DNA of 64,000 nucleotides, taken from Pontiellaceae bacterium B12227 (GTDB taxonomy: Bacteria; Verrucomicrobiota; Kiritimatiellia; Kiritimatiellales; Pontiellaceae). Shown here piece by piece: positions 1 through 8,166 of this stretch. The notes beneath the pieces are model-generated. The model saw nothing but the letters and a program-made list of their open reading frames with translations, was not told the origin of the DNA and made no database searches. Where the stretch lies: assembly GCA_029432775.1 (NCBI GenBank), contig JAROAZ010000018.1, positions 61,226 through 125,225 of the forward strand, given 5' to 3'. The stretch's first letter is position 1, and the number at the start of each line of letters is the position of its first letter. The position numbers were made by a program, and so were the translations under genes.

Positions 1-3000
1 CATCGGGGAGCGAACTCCGCCCTCATAGGTGTCTCCTTTGCCGCCGGTGAGCGGGCCGTTGTCGGCTTCATTTTCACCATTGGCTGCATCGCGTTCTTTG
101 CCTCCGTTGTCGCTGAAGAAAATGATCATGGTTTCGTCCAGGATTCCCTTGGTTTCGAGTGTCGCAACAATATTGCTGATGCCTCGGTCCACCGCAGCCA
201 TCATGGCAATGCCGTTCTGTTCCCGGGTGTAATTGTCGTAGTCCCCGTCACCGCCGAACAGCGCGATCAGGTCTTCCACCTTGCCCTGCATCGGGGCGTG
301 CGGCGCATTGTAGCAGAGGTACATGAAGAACGGCTGGTCGGCCGGCGCGCTGCTGATGACCTCCACCGCATCATCCGAAAGGATATCCGTGATATAGTGG
401 TTTCCCGGCCCCGGATCGACGGAGGGGTCGACTTCGGCATCATTCCGGGTGAGCCAGTGCTGATAGTCGTTAACCGCGGCAGGGTTGGTTCTAGACATCC
501 AGCCCTCGGAGTAGTAGTTATGTCCGCCGCCGAGCATGCCGTACCAGTAATCAAACCCGCGGTTGTTCGGATGGTAATCATCGGCGACACCGCAGTGCCA
601 CTTACCCAGCGCGGCGGTGTAGTATCCGGCATCCTGAAGAACCTTGGCGATCGTGGTCTCGTCGACATGTATTCCCGTTTCATTGGCTTTTTCATACCAG
701 CCATCCGCATTCCATTCAGAGTCCAGAAACTCCTGCGAGGGTCGTTCGGCCGTTTCGTACGGCAGGTTTTTGGAGCCGCCGAAATGGTGCGGATAACGTC
801 CGGCCAGCAGGCCCATGCGGCTCGGGCCGCAGAACGGATGCGGAATATAGGCCTGGGTGCAGACCATGCCGTTGGTGGCCAGCGAATCAATCACAGGGGT
901 CTGCGGCGAAAGCGGGCGCGCCTCGCCGAAGAGGTCGGCCATGAACCCGACATCGCAATAGCCCAGGTCGTCCATCAGGATGAGGAGAATGTTCGGACGG
1001 TCCGGCTCCAGAATCCTGCTGCGCATAAATAGCTGATCTTTATTCGTGATGTCGAGCTGAAGAGCAACATCCTCATAGCCCGGCAGGGTGGTGGACGCGG
1101 ACGAGTTCGTTCCTTCCCAGGCGGTGTGCCACACGCCCGTCACCAGATTGTCGGTCCACTCGGATATATAGGTGATCCCCAGGTTGGTGTGCGCAGGTTC
1201 CAGATGGGCAAAGCTTAAGGTGTTGCTTTCGGTTGATTCGATATACGGCTGCGAAACCGCACCGTCAACCGCGCTGGTCGGATTGCCGCCCATTGCATAC
1301 TCTTCAATATCGACAATTCCGTCGCCGTCGGTGTCATCATATTTATTGCCGCGCAGGCCGTACTGCTCGACAAATTCATCCCAGCCGGTTTCATCGGCCG
1401 GAACCGGTTCCACAACAATTTTCATAGTTGCCGTGTCCGCGCCTCCGGTGGCACTCACCTGAACCGTAAACGTGTTCGTTCCCGCATCATAAGCCGTAGG
1501 TGTTCCGGTGATGGCACCGCTCGGGGAAACGTTCAGCCAGGTTGCAGAGCTGCTCAGTGCGAAGGCCAGCGGATCGCCGTCCGGGTCAGATGCGTTGTTC
1601 GTCAGGCTTCCGCTGTAGGCGACGCCCACAACCGCATTGGGTTTGAAGAAGGAACCGGAGTCAAATGCCGGCGGTTCGCCGATGAGCTCCACCGAATCTG
1701 TGGTGGATTCAAACCGGTCGATTTCGCGGCTGTTGGCCGCGACCTGACACTGCGCATCCGTACTGCCGGACGTGAGGCCGGGATAAACGGTTTTTGCGTT
1801 GTAAAAATCGGTCTGCGTTGTGATGCCGGTAAACGACTCATCCAGAAGGTTGGTGGAATCCGCCAGGTTATCCAGCTTAATGTTCAGATCCCACGAAGAG
1901 GCATTGGCGCCCTTGGTCAGGGTGGTCGTGAGTTTGAGCCAGTCGGACTGTCCAAGTCCGGATGACAGCCCAAGGCCATCTCCGGAAATGACGGAGGAAT
2001 ATTTATAATTGGATGCGTTGGTGTCATTCCATGCGCGGGTTTGGAAATCAAACGTGTTGGGCGCATTTTTGTTGCGGCGGAACATCACGCGGATCTCGTT
2101 CGCATCAATATTCCACGCATCGGAATATAAATGGGAATGAAGAATATAAGGAACAGCCGTAGAGCCGGTGTTTGTACTGTTGAACCGGAAGGTGGTTTCT
2201 GTGGTGATGCTCTCTCCATCAGCGAGCAGCGCGTACGAATTATAAACGGCATCCCGATAGGCTGTGTCTGTGTCGTAAGTCAAAACACCTTTTGCGCTGT
2301 TGTAGCCGTCCGCGTTCGTGCTGACTAAGTTGGCGACCATTGCCGTCCAGTTTGAATGGGTGCTCACATCGCCGTCCACATAACCCTGTGCGGCGGTGAA
2401 ATCCACCGACACATTATGGTCGTTCCACGCAACAGGCGGATTTTCCACAACGATGTGCAGCGTGGCGGTGTCCACCCCGCCGGTGGAGCTCACCCCTACG
2501 GTGAAAGTATTCGTTCCAACATCAACCGGGGTGCCGGTCAGTGTGCCGTCGGCGGCGATGTTGAGCCAGTCCGGGCCGCCGGTCCGTTTCGAGAACGTCA
2601 GCGTGTCGCCGTCCGGATCAATTGCTTCAGAAGCAATGCTGTTGGTGTAGGCGATGTCTACAATGACATCCGTTCTGATGATCGGCGTGTTGGTGAATGC
2701 CGGCGGCAGGCCGGTGTCCATCGCCGGATCCGGATTCACCACAATCGTCATCGTCGCTGTGTCCGATCCGTTGCCGTCACTCACCTGTATGGTAAACGTA
2801 TTCGTTCCCGTGTCGAATTCATCCGGTGTGCCCGAGATGATGCCGTTGTTGGAAACGCTCAGCCAGGAAGAGGCCGGGCTGATCAGGGAAAAGTTCAGCA
2901 CGTCGCCGTCCGGGTCGGACGCGTTGTTTGTAATACTGTTTGAGTAGGAAACGCCGGCTGTGGCGTCGGATTTTTCGAACGAGTCAGGACTGAATACCGG

Positions 3001-3633
3001 CGGCTGGTTGGTCGTTGCCGAACTGACGGAAATAGTATCGATATCAATGGTGTCCGTGACACCGCTGCTCGCTACGATGCCGAAAAGAAGCACGACATCG
3101 TCCGATCCATCATAATCAAAACTGAGCGTATAGAAGCCGGTCGCGGCAATGGAGGTCTTATTGGTAATTTGACTCACCGCAGCCCCGGTGCTTTTAAGCA
3201 CCCGGAGCAGATCGCCCGGAGCCACGACTGTATCAATCTGGTAATGGCCGGTTCCGGCATTGGCGTCCCAAACCTGCACATCCAGATAGCTCTGGCTTGG
3301 GTTGCTGAGACCTGCCACTTCAAACTTCAGGTCATACGTGCCCGAACCCTCTGTAAAAACAGACTGTGCGAGAGCAATTCCCGCTCCGCGGGTTGCCCCG
3401 TTGCTGTGTGTGGCAAGCCGCAGCACATTCGTATTCGAGCCTCCAATATCTGTAATCGTGGCAATCCAATGAGTCCAGTCACCCCGGGCCACCTCACTCG
3501 GTATGTCAGCCAGTTGCTGGCCGTAAAGGGTAGGAGCCGGATCAAAGTCCTCAGAAAAATACGTGGCCGATTGGGCCGCCGTGACGCTCAGGCCAAGGAC
3601 AGACAGTGTGATACCTATTTTCTTCATTTTCAT
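1..3633 (-). CDS. Large secreted multidomain sulfatase, 3' end cut by window edge
   Basis: The frame is open from an ATG at 3633 to base 1 (1211 codons seen), so the C-terminus lies outside the window. It starts with a signal peptide (MKMKKIGITLSVLGLSVTAA). Three putative-Ig/cadherin-like repeats follow near residues 210-300, 310-395 and 652-735, each with a DPDGD core and an ending like GTP.D.GTNTFTVQVS. A DTDGDGIVDIEEY calcium-type motif lies near residue 765. The sulfatase domain begins near residue 876 (RPNILLILMDDLGYCDVGF) and carries the formylglycine signature C-G-P-S-R with Cys935. This is a family S1 sulfatase that would hydrolyse sulfate esters on an exported polysaccharide. It lies 10 bases after the GH16 gene and is probably co-transcribed. 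The exact substrate cannot be read from the sequence. Confidence 0.9.
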   Translation of the reverse strand, partial: MKMKKIGITLSVLGLSVTAAQSATYFSEDFDPAPTLYGQQLADIPSEVARGDWTHWIATITDIGGSNTNVLRLATHSNGATRGAGIALAQSVFTEGSGTYDLKFEVAGLSNPSQSYLDVQVWDANAGTGHYQIDTVVAPGDLLRVLKSTGAAVSQITNKTSIAATGFYTLSFDYDGSDDVVLLFGIVASSGVTDTIDIDTISVSSATTNQPPVFSPDSFEKSDATAGVSYSNSITNNASDPDGDVLNFSLISPASSWLSVSNNGIISGTPDEFDTGTNTFTIQVSDGNGSDTATMTIVVNPDPAMDTGLPPAFTNTPIIRTDVIVDIAYTNSIASEAIDPDGDTLTFSKRTGGPDWLNIAADGTLTGTPVDVGTNTFTVGVSSTGGVDTATLHIVVENPPVAWNDHNVSVDFTAAQGYVDGDVSTHSNWTAMVANLVSTNADGYNSAKGVLTYDTDTAYRDAVYNSYALLADGESITTETTFRFNSTNTGSTAVPYILHSHLYSDAWNIDANEIRVMFRRNKNAPNTFDFQTRAWNDTNASNYKYSSVISGDGLGLSSGLGQSDWLKLTTTLTKGANASSWDLNIKLDNLADSTNLLDESFTGITTQTDFYNAKTVYPGLTSGSTDAQCQVAANSREIDRFESTTDSVELIGEPPAFDSGSFFKPNAVVGVAYSGSLTNNASDPDGDPLAFALSSSATWLNVSPSGAITGTPTAYDAGTNTFTVQVSATGGADTATMKIVVEPVPADETGWDEFVEQYGLRGNKYDDTDGDGIVDIEEYAMGGNPTSAVDGAVSQPYIESTESNTLSFAHLEPAHTNLGITYISEWTDNLVTGVWHTAWEGTNSSASTTLPGYEDVALQLDITNKDQLFMRSRILEPDRPNILLILMDDLGYCDVGFMADLFGEARPLSPQTPVIDSLATNGMVCTQAYIPHPFCGPSRMGLLAGRYPHHFGGSKNLPYETAERPSQEFLDSEWNADGWYEKANETGIHVDETTIAKVLQDAGYYTAALGKWHCGVADDYHPNNRGFDYWYGMLGGGHNYYSEGWMSRTNPAAVNDYQHWLTRNDAEVDPSVDPGPGNHYITDILSDDAVEVISSAPADQPFFMYLCYNAPHAPMQGKVEDLIALFGGDGDYDNYTREQNGIAMMAAVDRGISNIVATLETKGILDETMIIFFSDNGGKERDAANGENEADNGPLTGGKGDTYEGGVRSPM

Positions 3634-3643
3634 TGGTTGTTGT

Positions 3644-5536
3644 TTACTCCGGTGTTTCGGGCACATTTACTTCCAGCTCAATAACGTCGATGCGGGGCGA
3701 TAACGTGGGACTTGTGTCTTCATCATTAAATTCCATTCCGAAATAGACGGTTTTGCCTACGTCGGACGCTGATGTGGTGTAGAAGGTAGTGATGGTGCGC
3801 GTGGTCCACTGCCCGTCAGTACTGCGGGCAATGATATAGTTATCCCCACCGAGTTCAGTAATGTCGCTGGCTGTTTTGTGGGCCCAGTCCGTCTCATTAT
3901 TGAGTGTGAACAGGAAGGTCCGCATCATTTCAACATGGGAATCCGTCCACTCTGCAGGCGATCCCCCCGCGCCAAAGTCATAGCTGAGGCTGAACACTTC
4001 ACCTGCCGCTAAAACGGTGTAGCCGGTATTGTTGATCTGCACGCGGTTCTTGCTAGGCAGTCCGCCGTGCGAAGCGTATTGCGAACTGCCGTTCATCTGA
4101 CTGTCGTCTATGGCATCAACCGTCGACTCGGATCCGCTCGCATTGTACCAGTTCGGTGTCTGATCATAGGGGACGGCACCCGATGGCGAATTGGCCTCGA
4201 AGTCACCGTTGCCCGTCGATCCGCCGATAATGAGTTGATACACCGGCGTCGGAGGGGGCGGCACCGGTGCGTTCGTCTCGCTGACCGTAATCATCCAGAA
4301 CAACGCTGGCTCCGCTGTTTCCAACCCGGCAACAAACGTACCCATGTCCCCGGTATTGGTTTGGATGTTGATAGTGCTGTTGGTGTTCCATCCAGCCATC
4401 GTCAGGTTTGTTTTAGTAAGAATATGGGCGGAAAGAGAGGCGTCGTTCCGAACATGAAATGTGAAGTCACCGGATACAGAATCAAACTGCGATGAAATAC
4501 CAACCACCTCTGAGTTTGTCGGATCGCCGCCAAAAATGTATTCGTGCCAATCATTCAGACCGTCCGTATCGCTATGGTCGGTTTTTACCCCCGAGATGCC
4601 ATACCTGGAAGCATAGCTCTGCCACTGAGGAGGTCCTTTCTGCCAGATACGAATGTAGTCTACTTCAAAATCAGACGCAGGATTGTTGGTGTCCGGAACG
4701 CCCCACCATTCAAATATTTCCGAATCGGCCCATACATGCTGACTTACATCCAAAGGCCATCGAGTTGATTGTTTTGTACTGTTCGTCGGGGTATTTTCGA
4801 TCCAGTCTTTTGTTACGTGATGAATTAATTGTCCATCAGCATAAAAAGAGATGGAGTTGGTATTCCACTCGGCTGCATAGGTGTGGAAACCGTCTGAAAA
4901 GCTGAATGGAAGATTTTTATGTGTATCCGTCCATGAATTATTCGGATGTGTTCCCAACTGCCAGTCATGAATGGAAGACCACATCCAGTTCGTGCGCACG
5001 GCATGTTTTCCAATCGCCTCGAATACATCCAGCTCTGCTCCGTTTCCCGTTGTCCAGAATGCGCCGGTCTGTTTCTCATCTGCCAGTTTGCATCTGATTT
5101 CCATATATCCATATGAAAAGGTGCCTTTGCTCCACATTCCGGCGGTGGTGTGCGTCCAGGTGTCAGTTCCTGGCTCATACCAGTCATAATCCGGTTCATA
5201 CTTTGTGGTAATCTTGAGCAGACCATTGGTGACCTGTATGTTATCCGGTGAATACTGCCATCCTCCCGGCACGCCGTCCGTATGGTTGGTGTTGTATGTG
5301 CGCCCATTAAAGGTGTCCGCCCAGAAAACATCGTCTTTTCCGCAGACTTGCCATTTTGCATGATCCAATCCGTTGGTGAATTCATCACTCATGTTTTCGA
5401 GCAGAATCCAGTTCCCGACATTGGAAGGATCGGTGCGGGGGTAGGGTTGGTTGGCTTGCGCTGCCTGCGGTTCCAATCCCTGGAAAGCGTAGAGTCCTGC
5501 CAGCACGTACAACATATGTCTGGTTGTATTTTGCAT
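3644..5536 (-). CDS. Secreted GH16 glycoside hydrolase (carrageenase/agarase-like)
   Basis: Endo-acting GH16 family enzyme. The ATG at 5536 is preferred over an upstream ATG at 5557 because AGGAAG lies 6-7 bases ahead of it and a signal peptide then starts at once (LYVLAGLYAFQGLEPQAAQA). The catalytic motif ELDVFE (E168, D170, E173 from this start) has the extra residue typical of the agarase, carrageenase and porphyranase branch. After the catalytic domain (about residues 38-295) comes a DTDGLNDWHEYIFGGDPTNS linker, then a beta-rich region ending in a jelly-roll-like domain that may bind carbohydrate. The catalytic domain is a close paralogue of the one fused to the sulfatase at 11565. A galactan substrate is inferred from neighbouring sulfatases, not shown. 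Confidence 0.9.
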   Translation of the reverse strand: MQNTTRHMLYVLAGLYAFQGLEPQAAQANQPYPRTDPSNVGNWILLENMSDEFTNGLDHAKWQVCGKDDVFWADTFNGRTYNTNHTDGVPGGWQYSPDNIQVTNGLLKITTKYEPDYDWYEPGTDTWTHTTAGMWSKGTFSYGYMEIRCKLADEKQTGAFWTTGNGAELDVFEAIGKHAVRTNWMWSSIHDWQLGTHPNNSWTDTHKNLPFSFSDGFHTYAAEWNTNSISFYADGQLIHHVTKDWIENTPTNSTKQSTRWPLDVSQHVWADSEIFEWWGVPDTNNPASDFEVDYIRIWQKGPPQWQSYASRYGISGVKTDHSDTDGLNDWHEYIFGGDPTNSEVVGISSQFDSVSGDFTFHVRNDASLSAHILTKTNLTMAGWNTNSTINIQTNTGDMGTFVAGLETAEPALFWMITVSETNAPVPPPPTPVYQLIIGGSTGNGDFEANSPSGAVPYDQTPNWYNASGSESTVDAIDDSQMNGSSQYASHGGLPSKNRVQINNTGYTVLAAGEVFSLSYDFGAGGSPAEWTDSHVEMMRTFLFTLNNETDWAHKTASDITELGGDNYIIARSTDGQWTTRTITTFYTTSASDVGKTVYFGMEFNDEDTSPTLSPRIDVIELEVNVPETPE

Positions 5537-5709
5537 GTTCGTCTTCCTGGGCTCCATTTACGATGATTCTTCCGATTCAGGGTGTTTGGTTTTGATCCGC
5601 ACCTGGGTGCTGTTGTTAGAAATAGTATCTCATCATTTCTTTTTTCAAACACAGGCAATCTTGCATAAAGCAGGGCTGATATTTCCAATGGTTGGATAAG
5701 TCGCTCAGG

Positions 5710-7590
5710 CTACCAGTTCCAGGTCGGACGGTCTCCCTCCGTCGGGCGGGGCGGATCTACACGTTCACCGACCTTGTTGAAATGCTTTCCGATCGGGAAT
5801 GTCCGAAGAATATCAACCATATCCATCAGGTTTTCGTGCGACGCTTTATATTGAACTATGTCTCCGGTTTTGTCGGAAATGACAATCAGGAAGCCGCCAT
5901 ACTTGGCACCCCGGATGGGTGCCGTCGCGCGCAGCGCCTGCGAGGTGATACGCGTCGGTTCGCCGGTCATAATAAAGGTTCCCTTTTCGGTTTCGAACGG
6001 AATAAAGGTTCCTTCGTTGCGTTCAACCAGAATGCGGTTATCGCCATCCACTTCGTCGGCAATGGCAAAGTATTCAACTGTGAGTTCATGTTCATATTTC
6101 ACGTTGTTCATCTGCCGCAGTCTTACACCGAAAGTATAGTCCTGCATGCGCAACGGGCGCGGATCCTGATCCAGATGCGGAGTCATAACGGGAGGAGGAA
6201 TCATGACGCTCGTCTTCGTGAAGTCGATGTCGTATTTCGGCGGATTCTTCAGGGCAACAAACTCGATGTCCTCCGGGCACAACTGGCTGAGGGGCAGCTT
6301 GATTTGTTTGCCGCGTTTTGATTTAACAACAACTTCTCTGCCCATCAGGGTCACATATTCCGCTTCGAGAGTTTTGCCGCTCAGGGCAGTCCAGATTCGG
6401 AGCGCGGTCGATTCCTGCGGAGCCGGTTCGACGACCGGAACCGGTTCCAGGGCAGCTGCGTCCGGGGTATCAGATGATTTGGCGAAATAATCTTTAAACA
6501 CCGGGCCTTCCGTAACCGATGCATCGGTCGGGTATAGCTTTTCGTGAACGGCTTCAATTTGATCGCGAGTGAGGGCTTCTGTTTTGAAGATCGGCAGTTT
6601 CGGGCCAAGATAGATTTCGTTTTTCGGATAATCAACGCCCTGAACTTCAACCGCCAGCAGCGATTCGAAAAGCCCGCCGGGGCCTTCACCGATCAGCACT
6701 TCCATATCCAGCGGCTCACCGGCTTTCAAGGTAATCCAGTCGCCAACGACCGACCGCTGGTTGCCCAGCGGGTGTTTGCGGGAATCGGACGAGGAGGATG
6801 ACCAGAGCGAAGCAAAAACCGGTTCGGCAGAAGTCGGCCAGCAGGCATTCAGTGCCAGTTTTCCATCCACGCGGACCAGCATGATGTCATCGCCGTTTCC
6901 CCAGAAGCGGAAGGTGATATCCTCAGGGTAGACCAATTGTCCTTTGTAGTGCGCCATCCAGCACCAGCCGCCGGTGTCGTTTTCCCCGAAACAGGTTGGG
7001 CCAAGAATAGATTGTACCGTCGGGATGCAGAAAAAGGTGGTATAGAGTTTTTTCGGAGACCGGTAAAAGCGTGCAAGCTTGGCAGGTTTCCATCCGGAGA
7101 TGATAAAGTTTTTAATCTCCTGCATCATGGTATCCGGGGCCATCGGAATGGAGCGACCACTGCGGTTACGCTTGAAGTCGTAGAAGGTTCCGACAAAGTC
7201 GTTGCCCACGGTAACCGATTCGCCGAACAGGTTGCCGGTTTCCTGGCCGGGCATAATTTCAAAGCCACCGACTCCACCGGCAATGCCATCCATCATGCCG
7301 GCCATTTCCGGCAGCTGAATGTCGGGCATGCTGGCGCGCTTTACCTTGGTGACAATCCGTGCCGTTGCTTTCGGTTTGGAAGATTTCTTCACCTTCACCT
7401 TCGGCTTCTTCAGTTTCATTTTCGGCCGATCAACCGGTTTTGGGGGAACGAATTTCTTCTCTTCTTTCTGAACCACATTAAAGACTACCAGCATGCCGGC
7501 AAGCAGTATTGCGGCTGCGTGGATGCCCAGGCTGATTACAAATCCGCTAGGAGCGCCTTTGGCAACGCCTGTTGTTTTTTTCATTTTCAT
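5710..7590 (-). CDS. TonB-like membrane protein with PA14-like and SHD1 domains
   Basis: A protein of 626 residues. It has one N-terminal membrane segment (about 17-41), then a Lys/Pro-rich stretch (43-85, repeated PKxKxKK) like the periplasm-spanning arm of TonB. A globular region (about 155-320) has a PA14-like signature, DITFRFWGNGDDIMLVRVDGK. Residues 398-446 (RIWTALSGKTLEAEYVTLMG and on) match the SHD1 domain, usually of the form R.WTs..Gk..eA.fv....g.V.l...dGk...vpl..Ls..D. The start is supported by AGGTGA just upstream. It is probably a surface-linked protein expressed with the polysaccharide-degrading genes. It lacks an obvious TonB C-terminal domain, so an energy-transducing role is doubtful. 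Function unknown. Confidence 0.75.
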   Translation of the reverse strand: MKMKKTTGVAKGAPSGFVISLGIHAAAILLAGMLVVFNVVQKEEKKFVPPKPVDRPKMKLKKPKVKVKKSSKPKATARIVTKVKRASMPDIQLPEMAGMMDGIAGGVGGFEIMPGQETGNLFGESVTVGNDFVGTFYDFKRNRSGRSIPMAPDTMMQEIKNFIISGWKPAKLARFYRSPKKLYTTFFCIPTVQSILGPTCFGENDTGGWCWMAHYKGQLVYPEDITFRFWGNGDDIMLVRVDGKLALNACWPTSAEPVFASLWSSSSSDSRKHPLGNQRSVVGDWITLKAGEPLDMEVLIGEGPGGLFESLLAVEVQGVDYPKNEIYLGPKLPIFKTEALTRDQIEAVHEKLYPTDASVTEGPVFKDYFAKSSDTPDAAALEPVPVVEPAPQESTALRIWTALSGKTLEAEYVTLMGREVVVKSKRGKQIKLPLSQLCPEDIEFVALKNPPKYDIDFTKTSVMIPPPVMTPHLDQDPRPLRMQDYTFGVRLRQMNNVKYEHELTVEYFAIADEVDGDNRILVERNEGTFIPFETEKGTFIMTGEPTRITSQALRATAPIRGAKYGGFLIVISDKTGDIVQYKASHENLMDMVDILRTFPIGKHFNKVGERVDPPRPTEGDRPTWNW

Positions 7591-8166
7591 CAGTCACCTA
7601 CCGGAGTTGAATTCAAGCTCTTTACCTGAAGCCAATATGTCACCGGTTCGCGGAATGCAACATAGCGCTTTCGTCATTAAACCCAGTCGCTTTTGCAGTT
7701 TGTGGAGATAGGCACCACAGTATCTCGAGGCATGCTGAAAAAAGCCGCTTATTGGTAAATAATCCTGTGTTCGGGACAGGAACCACCGATGCAGAAATTA
7801 CACACGAATTCGGCGGAGGTTACGGACAACCGTGGACTACCGAGCAAGAAGAGTTCTGTAATGAAGGCGCTTCCGGGTACAGAACCGCATTTATTGGTGA
7901 TAAGTGCCAATGAGCGGAGATTAGTGGTTAGTTCATTCCTGCTTTTAGTCCCAATCTATTCAAATCCCATCATGCTTGAGTAGGATTTTTTTTTCACACC
8001 AAGATCGCAAAGTCCGCAAGGATAACTGGTTGCGTACTTTGCGGTTTTCTGTTCGGGAATGAACGTTTCTTAGTGGTTACCCATTGGTTCCGGCTCTGTC
8101 GGTTTGGGATAATGAATCTTTGTAATCAGGTTCGTGGGTGGAAATACCGCCGAGCAAACAGGCAAT
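7591..8166. other. Intergenic region with a long hairpin
   Basis: No convincing gene. A 64-codon plus-strand frame at 7789 has no family features or ribosome site. The region holds a strong inverted repeat: 8006-8019 (CGCAAAGTCCGCAA) pairs with 8030-8043 with one mismatch, loop of 10 bases. It resembles the CACAAAG/CGCAAAG-type elements found elsewhere in this window. An A9 run at 7987-7995 lies beside it. Confidence 0.5.

Noticed and set aside
298..1032. Long plus-strand frames opposite the sulfatase and GH16 genes (also 8134-9492, 10316-10990, 12975-13898)
   Set aside because: They are antisense shadows of strongly supported coding regions and show no family motifs.
7789..7983. A 64-codon plus-strand gene
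   Set aside because: No recognisable features and it lies in repeat-bearing spacer between minus-strand genes.
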